The position numbers and the translations under genes were made by a program. Shown here piece after piece: positions 52,762 to 61,239 of a stretch of DNA of 64,000 bases (positions are counted from its first letter, which is position 1; the number at the start of each line of letters is the position of its first letter). Below the pieces are notes generated by a model. The model worked only from the letters and a program-made list of their open reading frames with translations. It made no database searches and was not told where the DNA came from. Origin of the DNA: Dongia_B sp964406155 (GTDB taxonomy: Bacteria > Pseudomonadota > Alphaproteobacteria > Dongiales > Dongiaceae); contig CAYOQR010000003.1 in assembly GCA_964406155.1 (NCBI GenBank), forward strand, positions 113,514 to 177,513, written 5' to 3'.

Positions 52762-52790
52762 TTGACAATTTGCTCGGGAGCCATTTACAG
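52762..52790 (+). promoter_or_regulatory. Candidate prs promoter
   Basis: TTGACA at 52762-52767, then 17 nt and TTACAG (52785-52790). The -35 is perfect, the -10 is weak. It lies in the 314-nt gap before prs, which otherwise shows no frame or RNA I recognise apart from a CTCGGG...CCCGGG dyad over the -10. Confidence 0.4.
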
Positions 52791-53008
52791 CCCGGGTCCA
52801 CCTTGATACATTCCGCGCGCTTTTCACCCCTGGCGCCCGCCCTGCGGCCGGTCATCCTTGCGATGGTCGAGGATCGCGGATGTGACCCGGGGTATTGGCA
52901 TTGAATCGCGGGCAGACCGGCCGGAAGCCAGTCGCCCGATTGTTGTATCAACGATGTCTAGCGCAGCCGGGCCCGGTGACCGGGGACGGCTCCAAGGAAC
53001 GGAACCGG

Positions 53009-53953
53009 ATGAAGATCCTGACGGGCAACAGCAATCGGCCGCTGGCCGAGGCGATCTCCGCCTATCTGAACCTGCCACTGATCAATGCCAGCATCCGGCG
53101 GTTCTCCGATATGGAAGTCTTCGTCGAGATCCAGGAGAACGTGCGCGGCGAGGATATCTTCATCGTCCAGTCGACCTCCTTCCCGGCCAATGACAATCTG
53201 ATGGAATTGCTGGTGACGCTGGATGCCTTGCGCCGGGCATCGGCCCGCCGCATCACCGCCGTCATCCCCTATTACGGCTATGCCCGGCAGGACCGGAAGT
53301 CAGGCTCCCGCACGCCGATCTCCGCCAAGCTGGTCGCCAATCTGATCACCAAGGCCGGCGCCGACCGCGTGCTCACGGTCGATCTCCATGCCGGCCAGAT
53401 CCAGGGCTTCTTCGATATTCCGACCGACAACCTGTTCGCCGCCGGCGTGCTGACCAAGGACATCAATGAGCGCTTCGTCGCCCAGGGCGGCAATGGCGAT
53501 CTGGTCATCGTCTCGCCCGATGTCGGCGGCGTGGTCCGCGCCCGCGCCATCGCCAAGCGGCTGGAAGCCGAACTGGCGATCATCGATAAGCGCCGCGAGC
53601 GCGCCGGGGTCAGCGAAGTGATGAACATCATCGGCGATGTCAACGGCAAGCGCTGCATCCTGGTGGACGACATCGTCGATTCCGCCGGCACGCTCTGCAA
53701 CGCCGCCGTCGCCCTGCGCGAATCCGGTGCGACCTCGGTTGCCGCCTATGTGACCCATGGCGTGCTCTCGGGCGGCGCCGTCGCCCGCGTTTCCGCCTCG
53801 CCGCTGGAATCGCTGGTGATCACCGACAGTATTCAGGCCACCGAAGCCGTGCGCGTGTCGCAGACGGTGCGCCAGTTGACCATTGCTCCCCTGTTGGCCG
53901 AGGCCATGGCCCGGATCAGCGAGGAGCGGTCGGTCTCCAGTCTGTTCGACTGA
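53009..53953 (+). CDS. prs: Ribose-phosphate pyrophosphokinase
   Basis: 314 residues. MKILTGNSNRPLAEAISAYL, YYGYARQDRKSGSRTPISAK (ATP loop), VLTVDLHAGQIQGFFDIPTD (metal, active site) and CILVDDIVDSAGTLCNAAVA (PRPP site) are decisive. It makes PRPP from ribose 5-phosphate and ATP for nucleotides, His and Trp. AAGGAA precedes the ATG at 53009; the longer frame from 52895 is rejected. prs-rplY-pth-ychF in order is usual in alphaproteobacteria, here with inserts. Confidence 0.95.
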   Translation: MKILTGNSNRPLAEAISAYLNLPLINASIRRFSDMEVFVEIQENVRGEDIFIVQSTSFPANDNLMELLVTLDALRRASARRITAVIPYYGYARQDRKSGSRTPISAKLVANLITKAGADRVLTVDLHAGQIQGFFDIPTDNLFAAGVLTKDINERFVAQGGNGDLVIVSPDVGGVVRARAIAKRLEAELAIIDKRRERAGVSEVMNIIGDVNGKRCILVDDIVDSAGTLCNAAVALRESGATSVAAYVTHGVLSGGAVARVSASPLESLVITDSIQATEAVRVSQTVRQLTIAPLLAEAMARISEERSVSSLFD

Positions 53954-53969
53954 GGACCGAAGACCGGCC

Positions 53970-54063
53970 GGCCCCGAGGGTTACCCTCACGCGGGCCGCC
54001 GGAAAATCCGATCAGGCACCCCTGGAGGCCGATCGGTCCGACAATCCGCTGTTGGATGGTCGG
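53970..54063 (+). promoter_or_regulatory. Structured leader with three hairpins before rplY
   Basis: Hairpin 1: GGCCC (53970-53974) with GGGCC (53993-53997), inner GAGGG (53976-53980) with CCCTC (53984-53988). Hairpin 2: CCGATC (54008-54013) with GATCGG (54031-54036). Hairpin 3: CCGAC-A-ATCC (54038-54047) with GGAT-G-GTCGG (54054-54063). No U tracts follow. It may hold the prs end and a regulatory leader for L25. Confidence 0.55.
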
Positions 54064-54090
54064 TGACTGCGAGAACAAGAGGAGACAGAC

Positions 54091-54795
54091 ATGTCCGCAG
54101 TTCAAACTATCGCCGCGGAGCTTCGCGACCGCGCCGGGAAGGGGGCCGCTCGTGCAACTCGTCGTGCAGGCCGCGTCCCCGCTGTGATTTACGGTGAAAA
54201 GCAGGAAGCAACCCTGGTTTCGCTGGATCCGAAGGAGCTCGACCGGCTGGTGCACAAGAAGGCATTCTTGGCCACCCTTCTCGACATCGACCTGAAGGGC
54301 AAGAAGCATCGCGTCCTGCCGCGCGACGTTCAGTTCCATCCGGTCACCGACGTGATCGAGCATCTGGACTTCCAGCGCATCGGCAAGGACACCAAGATCC
54401 ATGTCAACGTGCCGGTCATTGTGAAGAACGAACTGGCCGCTCCGGGCCTGAAGCGCGGCGGCGTGCTCAACCTGGTGCGTCACGAGATCCCCTTCATCTG
54501 CTCGCCGGAAAACATCCCGCAGCAGATCGTCGTCGATCTCACCGGTCTCGATATCGGCGCCAGCGTCCATATCAGCTCGCTCGAACTGCCCCAGGGCGCG
54601 ACCCCGGCCATCCGTGAGCGCGACTTCACCGTCGTCACCATCGGTGCGCCGAGCGGCCTGAAGGCCGAAGCCGAAGCTGCTCCGGCCGCGGCGGCTGCCG
54701 CTGCTCCGGCGGCGGGTGCCGCTGCCAAGACCGCTGCTGGTGGCGCTGCCGCGAAGACCGCGGCGCCGGCCGCCAAGGCGCCGGCGAAGAAGTAA
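54091..54795 (+). CDS. rplY: 50S ribosomal protein L25/CTC
   Basis: 234 residues, the long CTC-type form. The 5S rRNA-binding N domain covers ~1-95 (GRVPAVIYGEKQEATLVSL; RDVQFHPVTDVIEHLDF). The C domain covers ~100-195, followed by an Ala/Lys-rich tail of ~40 residues with AAAKTAAGGAAAKTAAPAAK that may bind RNA. GAGGAGAC precedes the ATG. The structured leader upstream is notable. Confidence 0.95.
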   Translation: MSAVQTIAAELRDRAGKGAARATRRAGRVPAVIYGEKQEATLVSLDPKELDRLVHKKAFLATLLDIDLKGKKHRVLPRDVQFHPVTDVIEHLDFQRIGKDTKIHVNVPVIVKNELAAPGLKRGGVLNLVRHEIPFICSPENIPQQIVVDLTGLDIGASVHISSLELPQGATPAIRERDFTVVTIGAPSGLKAEAEAAPAAAAAAAPAAGAAAKTAAGGAAAKTAAPAAKAPAKK

Positions 54796-54804
54796 CATCC
54801 GGTC

Positions 54805-55455
54805 ATGCGTCTGGTTGTCGGCCTGGGCAATCCTGGCCCCTCATATGCCGGCAACCGGCACAATATCGGCTTCATGGCGGCGGGCGAGATCGTCCGCCGC
54901 CATTCGTTTTCCGGGCGGCGCGAGCGCTTCCAGGGCGTTACCTGGGAGGGCAGCATCAATGATGAGAAGATCATCGTCCTCTGCCCGCTGACCTATATGA
55001 ACGAATCCGGCCGCGCCGTGCAGGCCGCCGCGCAATTCTTCAAACTGCAGCCCAACGATGTCGTCGTCATCCATGACGAGCTCGACCTGCCGCTGGGCAA
55101 GCTCCGCGTGAAGCGCGGCGGCGGTGCCGGCGGCCATAACGGCCTGCGCTCGATCGATGCCCATCTTGGTAATGACTACTGGCGCCTGCGGCTTGGCATC
55201 GACCATCCCGGCGTCAAGGAACTGGTCAAGCATTACGTCCTGCAGGATTTCGCCAAGGCCGAGCATCCTCAGGTGAAAGCCGTGGTCGAGGCCGTCACCG
55301 AAGCCTTTCCCATCCTGATCGGCAAGGATGGCAAATGGGGCGACAATCCCTTCATGACCAAGACCAGCCTCATTCTCAATCCGCCGCCGCCCAAGCCCGC
55401 CAAACCGGCCGCCGCACCGGCTGCAAAGGACACGCCCGGCAAGGCGGAGAACTGA
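54805..55455 (+). CDS. pth: Peptidyl-tRNA hydrolase
   Basis: 216 residues. MRLVVGLGNPGPSYAGNRHN has Asn10 and catalytic His20, TYMNESGRAV the Asn of the active site, and HDELDLPLGKLRVKRGGGAGGHNG the Asp and basic loop. It releases tRNA from dropped-off peptides. The C terminus is a Pro/Ala/Lys-rich extension of ~25 residues, usual in alphaproteobacteria. It starts 9 nt after rplY. Confidence 0.95.
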   Translation: MRLVVGLGNPGPSYAGNRHNIGFMAAGEIVRRHSFSGRRERFQGVTWEGSINDEKIIVLCPLTYMNESGRAVQAAAQFFKLQPNDVVVIHDELDLPLGKLRVKRGGGAGGHNGLRSIDAHLGNDYWRLRLGIDHPGVKELVKHYVLQDFAKAEHPQVKAVVEAVTEAFPILIGKDGKWGDNPFMTKTSLILNPPPPKPAKPAAAPAAKDTPGKAEN

Positions 55456-55462
55456 CGGCGCG

Positions 55463-55999
55463 ATGTCGATGGAGGCAGCAGGCGTCATGCAGGCCGAGAT
55501 CGAAACAGCCCTGACCCGCCTCGCCGATGCCGTCGCCACACGTCGCGGCCCGTTCCGCTTAGCGGCCCTGGCGACGATCGACGACGACCGCCCCCAGCCC
55601 CGTCCGCAGGTCCGCACTGTCATCATCCGGCATTTCTCCCGAGCCGAGCTGAAGCTCGTCTTCTTCTGCCGCTCGGACGATGCCAAGTACCGCGAGATCC
55701 GGCGCAACCCCGCCGTCGAGCTGTCGGTCTATGGTCGTGATCCCGAGGGCCGCGATCCCGATTGCCAGATCCGTCTGGCCGGCACCGCCCGGATCGTCAC
55801 CGACATTGCCGCGCTGGATCGCTATTGGCGCGAGGTCAGCGCTGCGACGCGGCGCGATTATGTCGCCGATGGCACCGTGACGGCGATTGGCGAAGCACGT
55901 GCCGACCTCTTCGTCGCCATCGAGGTCCAGGTCGATCGCCTCAAGGTCCTGACCTTCCGTGACGACGCCTGGCACCTTCACGAACATCCGGCATCCTGA
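55463..55999 (+). CDS. Pyridoxamine 5'-phosphate oxidase-related FMN-binding protein
   Basis: 178 residues. RPQVRTVIIRHFSRAELKLV, FCRSDDAKYREIRRNPAVEL and IRLAGTARIVTDIAALDRYW are those of the PNPOx-like split-barrel (Alr4036 type). The family binds FMN or F420-like flavins; its reaction is not known, and it lacks the full C-terminal PNPOx dimerisation part. It starts 7 nt after pth, so it is in that operon, and is convergent with mntH. Confidence 0.85.
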   Translation: MSMEAAGVMQAEIETALTRLADAVATRRGPFRLAALATIDDDRPQPRPQVRTVIIRHFSRAELKLVFFCRSDDAKYREIRRNPAVELSVYGRDPEGRDPDCQIRLAGTARIVTDIAALDRYWREVSAATRRDYVADGTVTAIGEARADLFVAIEVQVDRLKVLTFRDDAWHLHEHPAS

Positions 56000-56010
56000 C
56001 GCTTGCCTTC

Positions 56011-56032
56011 TGGAATCCCATCCCGGATTCCA
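56011..56032. terminator. 8-bp hairpin between convergent genes
   Basis: TGGAATCC (56011-56018) and GGATTCCA (56025-56032) pair around CATCCC in the 43-nt gap between the PNPOx-like gene and mntH. No U tract; a weak bidirectional terminator at best. Confidence 0.45.
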
Positions 56033-56042
56033 ACCCTGCACG

Positions 56043-57338
56043 TCACGCGGCGAAGACCAACCACAGCATCACGCCATTGGCGGCGATCAAAGCCAGCGCC
56101 AGACCCACACCCGTCGCCGTCATCCAGAACGGCGCCTTGAGATCGCCCATCACGCGACGGTCGGCACAGAAGAGCACCAGCGGCACCACGGCGAAGGGCA
56201 GTTGCAGCGACAGCACCACCTGGCTCAGCACCAGCAGGTTTTCCGCGCCATGTTCGCCGCCGAGCGCCGTGATCGCCGCCGCCGGCACGATGGCGATGGC
56301 ACGGGTGACCAGGCGCCGCATCGCCGGCGAGACCTTGAGATTGGTGAAGCCTTCCATCACCACCTGCCCCGCCAGCGTCGCCGTCACCGTCGAGTTCTGT
56401 CCGGCGATCAGCAAGGCGATGGCGAAAACGACGGCCGCCGCCGGCCCCAGGATCGGCGCCAGCAGGGCCTGGGCGTCACTCAGCCCGGCGACATTCTCCT
56501 GGCCGGTCGCATGGAAGGTCGCCGCAGCCAGGATCAGGATCGCCGCATTGACCAGGAAGGCACCGGCCAGCGCCAGATTGGAATCGGTGCTGGCGGCCTT
56601 GAGGTCGGTGGCCTCCAACGGTCGGGCAACCGGGCGGTGACGCTTCACCAGAGCGCCATGCAGATAGAGGTTATGGGGCATGACGGTCGCGCCGATGATG
56701 CCGACCGCCAGCACCGCCGCGCCGGGCGAGGCAAGCGCCCTCACATCGGGCACAAGCCCGCCCGCCACCGCCATCCAATCGGGCCGCGCCAGCAGAACCT
56801 CGAAGCCGAGGCTGGCAATGACCGCCACCACCAGCAGGGCGACCGCCGCTTCCAGCTTGCGCAGGCCGAGCCGCTCCAACGACAGCATCAGGACGGTGAG
56901 GCCGAGGCTGGCGACGACACCCATCAGCAACGGCAGATTGAAGAGAAGCTGCAGCGCGATCGCCGTGCCGATGATCTCGGCGACGTCACAGGCGACGATG
57001 CCGATCTCGGCCAGCAGCCAGAGGCCGCGATTGACCAGGGGATGGAAGCGCCGGCGGCTGAGCTGGGCGAGATCCTGCCCTGTCACGAGGCCCAGCCGGG
57101 CCGAGAGCATCTGGAACACCATGCCGGCGAGGCCGGCCAGGGCGACGATGAAGAGCAGCCTGTAGCCGAAAGCCGAACCGGCGGCGATATCGGTCGCCCA
57201 GTTGCCGGGATCCATATAGCCGACGGCGATCATCCAGCCCGGCCCGGCCACAGCCAGCAGGCGGCGCAGCAACCGCGGCAAGGCGACGGGCGCATATTGG
57301 CGGGTGATCTGGAGCGACCGTAAGGCGATCTCTGTCAT
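56043..57338 (-). CDS. mntH: Nramp-type divalent metal transporter MntH
   Basis: 431 residues with about eleven helices. The metal-binding DPGN motif is in YMDPGNWATDIAAGSAFGY (Asp43, Asn46), and MPHNLYLHGALV carries the second signature. GQNSTVTATLAGQVVMEGF is also conserved. It imports manganese or iron with protons. A Fur/Mur-type box lies 56 nt upstream (57394-57412). It is divergent from ychF. Confidence 0.93.
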   Translation of the reverse strand: MTEIALRSLQITRQYAPVALPRLLRRLLAVAGPGWMIAVGYMDPGNWATDIAAGSAFGYRLLFIVALAGLAGMVFQMLSARLGLVTGQDLAQLSRRRFHPLVNRGLWLLAEIGIVACDVAEIIGTAIALQLLFNLPLLMGVVASLGLTVLMLSLERLGLRKLEAAVALLVVAVIASLGFEVLLARPDWMAVAGGLVPDVRALASPGAAVLAVGIIGATVMPHNLYLHGALVKRHRPVARPLEATDLKAASTDSNLALAGAFLVNAAILILAAATFHATGQENVAGLSDAQALLAPILGPAAAVVFAIALLIAGQNSTVTATLAGQVVMEGFTNLKVSPAMRRLVTRAIAIVPAAAITALGGEHGAENLLVLSQVVLSLQLPFAVVPLVLFCADRRVMGDLKAPFWMTATGVGLALALIAANGVMLWLVFAA

Positions 57339-57393
57339 TTGGGACCTCCGGCCGGCGGCACGGCGCCAGCATCGTTTTATCCCTTAATATGTT

Positions 57394-57412
57394 AATGCGA
57401 ATTATTCTCATT
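57394..57412 (-). promoter_or_regulatory. Fur/Mur-type operator upstream of mntH
   Basis: On the minus strand the 19-nt site reads AATGAGAATAATTCGCATT, a 9-1-9 dyad with one mismatch, matching the classic Fur box form. It overlaps the AT-rich promoter region of mntH, so control by Fur or its manganese-sensing relative Mur is likely. Confidence 0.75.
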
Positions 57413-57658
57413 TCAAATTCTGTCTTTGCATGGCCGCCATAGCCGCCTTCTATCGAAACCTGGCGGAGAGCCGTTCCGCCTTCCCTGGATACCGCTGAAA
57501 ATCACCAAAACACGAGGAAACGGTTGTTTGCCCGCGGCTTTCCTGATAGGTCAGCCGCGCGGCTGGGAACCTCGGAAATCGCGCCGGAAATCGCGATAGA
57601 TCCAGGCCTTACCTTCCCGGCCCGGATCGTTCAGCACCGTCAATCGGGGATTGCAGTC

Positions 57659-58762
57659 ATGGGTTTCAATTGTGGCATCGTCGGCCTGCCTAACGTGGGC
57701 AAGTCCACCCTGTTCAATGCGCTGACCTCGACGGCAGCGGCCCAGGCGGCGAACTACCCCTTCTGCACCATTGAGCCCAATGTCGGCCGGGTGGCGGTGC
57801 CCGATCCGCGCCTCGACAAGATCGCGGCGATCGGCAAATCGGCGAAGATCATCCCGACCCAGCTCGAATTCGTCGACATCGCCGGCCTGGTGCGCGGCGC
57901 CAGCAAGGGCGAAGGCCTCGGCAATCAGTTCCTCGCCAATATCCGCGAGACCGACGCCATCGTGCATGTGCTGCGCTGCTTCGAGGGCGAGGTCACCCAT
58001 GTCGAGGGCTCGGTCGATCCGATCCGCGACGCCGAGACGGTCGAGACCGAATTGATGCTGGCCGATCTCGAGAGCCTCGAGAAGCGTCACGACAATGCGG
58101 TTAAAAAAGCGCGCGGCGGCGACAAGGATGCCAAGGCGCTGATCGAGATCACCGAGCCGGTGCTCACCGCCCTGCGTGAAGGCAAACCGGCCCGCACCGT
58201 CGCCGCCAAGCTCACGCCCGAACAGATGCCGATCTTCAAGCAATTGCAATTGCTGAGCGGCAAGCCGGTTCTCTATGCCTGCAATGTCGAGGAAAGCGCC
58301 GCCGCCACCGGCAATGCGCTCTCCGAGAAAGTCGCCGCCAAGGCCAAGGCGGAAGGCGCCGTCGCCGTCGTCATCTCGGCGGCGATCGAAGCCGAAGTGG
58401 CCCAGCTCGCAACCGAGGAAGAGAAAGCGGAATTCCTTTCGACCCTGGGTCTCGAGGAAACCGGCCTCGCCCGCGTGATCCGCGCCGGCTACGGCCTGCT
58501 TGGCCTCCTCACCTTCTTCACCGTCGGCCCGAAGGAAGCCCGCGCCTGGACCGTCCGTGCCGGCGCCAAGGCGCCGGAAGCTGCCGGTGTCATCCATACC
58601 GATTTCGAGCGCGGCTTTATCCGCGCCGAGACCATCGCCTATGACGATTTCGTCGCCTGCAACGGCGAAGCCGGCGCCAAGGAAGCCGGCAAGATGCGCG
58701 CCGAAGGCAAGGACTACACCGTCCTGGACGGCGACATCTTCAATTTCCGTTTCAACGTCTGA
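57659..58762 (+). CDS. ychF: Redox-regulated Obg-like ATPase YchF
   Basis: 367 residues. CGIVGLPNVGKSTLFNALT (P-loop), FVDIAGLVRGASKGEGLGNQ (switch II) and VLYACNVEES, where NKxD is changed to NVEE, the basis of ATP over GTP use. The C-terminal TGS domain has AWTVRAGAKAPEAAGVIHTD. Starts in the frame upstream to 57524 lack homology and are rejected. The 320-nt gap to mntH contains the Fur-type box near mntH and no other recognised feature. Confidence 0.95.
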   Translation: MGFNCGIVGLPNVGKSTLFNALTSTAAAQAANYPFCTIEPNVGRVAVPDPRLDKIAAIGKSAKIIPTQLEFVDIAGLVRGASKGEGLGNQFLANIRETDAIVHVLRCFEGEVTHVEGSVDPIRDAETVETELMLADLESLEKRHDNAVKKARGGDKDAKALIEITEPVLTALREGKPARTVAAKLTPEQMPIFKQLQLLSGKPVLYACNVEESAAATGNALSEKVAAKAKAEGAVAVVISAAIEAEVAQLATEEEKAEFLSTLGLEETGLARVIRAGYGLLGLLTFFTVGPKEARAWTVRAGAKAPEAAGVIHTDFERGFIRAETIAYDDFVACNGEAGAKEAGKMRAEGKDYTVLDGDIFNFRFNV

Positions 58763-58776
58763 GGGTTTTCGGGACC

Positions 58777-59745
58777 GTGGCCTTTCTCTGGCCCCGCTTC
58801 CCGGCCACGGTCCTTTTGGCCGCTATTTTCGCGGCCGTCGGTTTCCTCGCTCTCACGTCTCCGGCCGGGGCCGCCGATGGCAAGCTCGGCCGCGCCGACG
58901 GATCGTCGATCACCTATTACCTGGACGCCCGCAGCCCCAGCAAACCGTCGCGTATCCTGCTGGTCGTCCTCCAGGGCTCGGACTGCAACAGCGTCACCGA
59001 GGTCAAGGCTATCCGCCAATATCTGGCGAAGGCCCTGCCCAAGGCCGACCTGCTGACGGTGGAGAAATACGGCATCGACGCCACCCTGCCCTATGACGCC
59101 GATCCCGAGCGGCCCGATTGCCCCAAGCCCTATCTCAAGCATGACCGCCCGACGCAGCGTGTCGATGACCTCGCCGCGGTGATCGCGCGGCTGAAGCAGA
59201 CCAGAGGCTATCGCCAGGTCGTCGCCATCGGCGGCAGCGAGGGCGCGGTGGTGGCCAATCTGCTGGCCGCCCGGTCGAAGCAGGTGAATGCCGTCATCGC
59301 CTTCAATGGCGGCGGCCAATGGTTCCTGGACGATGTCCTCCATAGCATCGCGGCATCCTCCGCCTCCGACGCGGAAAAGGCTCAGTCCGCTCAAAACATG
59401 CGGGAATTTGCCCGGCATATCCGGTCGGGACCTGCTTCCGATCTGGTGGCCAGCAACCATGGCTATGCCTGGTGGAAGGAAATGCTGGGCCTCGATCAGC
59501 GTGCCGTGCTGCTGAAAGTCTCCGTACCTACTTTGATCATCCAGGGCGGCCGGGACGACTCGGTTTCGCCGACAGCGGTCTCAAAGATGGTGCAGAACCT
59601 CAACCGGGCCGGCCGGCGCAATATCGACTACCGGCGCTATCCGACGCTGGACCACAAGCTCGCCGAACCGGATAAGACCAGCGGCATGGCCAAGGTGGTG
59701 CAGGATATGGCGGCCTGGCTGCGCGCCAGGGGCTTCACGGATTGA
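58777..59745 (+). CDS. Exported alpha/beta hydrolase
   Basis: 322 residues from GTG at 58777. A signal peptide or anchor (LLAAIFAAVGFLALTSPAGA-A) precedes the fold. The nucleophile Ser is in AIGGSEGAVVANLLA, the acid probably in QGGRDDSVSP, and the His in TLDHKLAEPD. It should be periplasmic. Substrate unknown. It starts 14 nt after ychF; GAGGG is the only ribosome binding site candidate, 11 nt away. Confidence 0.8.
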   Translation: MAFLWPRFPATVLLAAIFAAVGFLALTSPAGAADGKLGRADGSSITYYLDARSPSKPSRILLVVLQGSDCNSVTEVKAIRQYLAKALPKADLLTVEKYGIDATLPYDADPERPDCPKPYLKHDRPTQRVDDLAAVIARLKQTRGYRQVVAIGGSEGAVVANLLAARSKQVNAVIAFNGGGQWFLDDVLHSIAASSASDAEKAQSAQNMREFARHIRSGPASDLVASNHGYAWWKEMLGLDQRAVLLKVSVPTLIIQGGRDDSVSPTAVSKMVQNLNRAGRRNIDYRRYPTLDHKLAEPDKTSGMAKVVQDMAAWLRARGFTD

Positions 59746-59803
59746 TGGGCCGCGTTTCCTGACTCTCACCTATCCGCTTCTCCGGATCCGGCCTGCGGCA
59801 AAA

Positions 59804-59828
59804 GCGCGCTGTACCCGGTACAAAGCGC
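59804..59828. promoter_or_regulatory. TGTACC-C-GGTACA dyad upstream of DUF3422 gene
   Basis: A perfect 13-nt dyad (59810-59822) is flanked by GCGC on both sides (59804-59809 and 59825-59828). It is 76 nt before the DUF3422 start. It may be an operator; no regulator is adjacent. Confidence 0.4.
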
Positions 59829-59897
59829 GATAGCATTCGTCCCGTCACCCGGGCTTGCTATCCTCCCCGTCCCGGATAATCGCGATGACAGGGGATC

Positions 59898-61181
59898 GTG
59901 GTGACCTCGCTAGCCTTGGACCGGCGGATCGAACATCCGCTCCGGCGCGTCTTGAACGATGAGGTACATGCGCGCCCGTCGCTGCGTCTGACAGCGCCAG
60001 CCGTCATCTTCCATTTCGCCTGGCTGGGCGATCTCGCCATCGAGCCGATCGACCAGCTTTGCACCCGGCATGGTGCCCCCGGCCCCTCGCCCGAGCGCAA
60101 GCACGGCCTGATCCAGGTGGTCGATGGCTGGATCAAATGGGAATGGCACACGGAATTCGTCTCCTGCTGCTTCGTGCGCGCAGATAAGCAGCCGGATTTG
60201 CTCTGGCCCAATCTGCCGCCGGATATCGCCAGTTTCGTCGCCGGCCTGCCCGGCGGCTGCCTGGTTGCCCTGACCCTGCGGGTGGAAGAGGACCAGCCGG
60301 TGGCAGCCGATGCCGGGCATCTGACACGGATCTTTCCCAGTGGCGATATGGTCGGTTCGTCGATCGGCGGCGGCGATGCCCTGGTCTGGACCGATTTCCA
60401 TCTCGATTCCCAGGGCTTCGGCCGCATGCTGGTGCGCAACATCCGTCAGACGCCGGGACGGCTCGGCCGTGCCGTGCAGCGCCTGCTGGAGGTCGAGACC
60501 TATCGCATGATGGCGCTGATCGGATTGCCGCTCGCCCGCGAGGCGAGCGACGAGCTGAGCAAGCTGGAACGCCGTCTGACCGAGATCGCCGTCCGCACCG
60601 CCGAAACGGCGCAGCCCGAGGATGACCACGCGCTGCTCGACCGCCTGACCCGGATCGCCGCCGAGGCCGCCGCCCTCTCCGCCCGGTCGCGCTCGCGCTT
60701 CAGCGCCACGGCGGCCTATGCGCAATTGGTCGAACGGCGGCTCGACGAATTGCGCGAGGACCGGATCGACGGATTATCGCGCCTCAGCGCCTTCCTCGAG
60801 CGCCGCTTCCTGCCGGCCATGCGCACCTGCCAATCCTGCGTGCGCCGGATGGATGTCCTCACTGCCAGTATCGATCAGGCGGCGGACATGCTGCGCACCC
60901 GGGTCGACGTCAATCTGGAGGCGCAGAACGGCGATCTCCTACGCGCCATGGAAACGCGCAGCCGCACCCAGCTCCGCATCCAGGAAGCGGTCGAGGGCCT
61001 TTCCGTCTTCGCCATCAGCTATTATCTGCTGGGCCTGCTGAAGACCGCCGCCGAGGGCCTGGTGCCGAGCGATTGGCACGACCGCGAGAAGCTGATAGCC
61101 GGCATCGCCGTGCCGATCCTGCTCGGTGCCGTCTGGTTCGGCATCCGCCGCCTGCGCCATGTGCTGAAGCAGGGGCATTGA
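59898..61181 (+). CDS. DUF3422 family protein, C-terminal membrane anchor
   Basis: 427 residues matching DUF3422 throughout: HPLRRVLNDEVHARPSLRLT at the start, EWHTEFVSCCFV, the middle with coiled-coil propensity (QLVERRRLDELREDRI-like), and two helices at the end (SVFAISYYLLGLLKTAAEGL; LIAGIAVPILLGAVWFGI). Common in alphaproteobacteria; function unknown. GTG at 59898 or 59901 can start it; AGGGG is 4 or 7 nt upstream. Confidence 0.88.
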   Translation: MVTSLALDRRIEHPLRRVLNDEVHARPSLRLTAPAVIFHFAWLGDLAIEPIDQLCTRHGAPGPSPERKHGLIQVVDGWIKWEWHTEFVSCCFVRADKQPDLLWPNLPPDIASFVAGLPGGCLVALTLRVEEDQPVAADAGHLTRIFPSGDMVGSSIGGGDALVWTDFHLDSQGFGRMLVRNIRQTPGRLGRAVQRLLEVETYRMMALIGLPLAREASDELSKLERRLTEIAVRTAETAQPEDDHALLDRLTRIAAEAAALSARSRSRFSATAAYAQLVERRLDELREDRIDGLSRLSAFLERRFLPAMRTCQSCVRRMDVLTASIDQAADMLRTRVDVNLEAQNGDLLRAMETRSRTQLRIQEAVEGLSVFAISYYLLGLLKTAAEGLVPSDWHDREKLIAGIAVPILLGAVWFGIRRLRHVLKQGH

Positions 61182-61239
61182 GACTGGATATCTGGGACTG
61201 GGCAGATGAAGCCGGACGCCTCGCCCGGCATCTGCTGAG

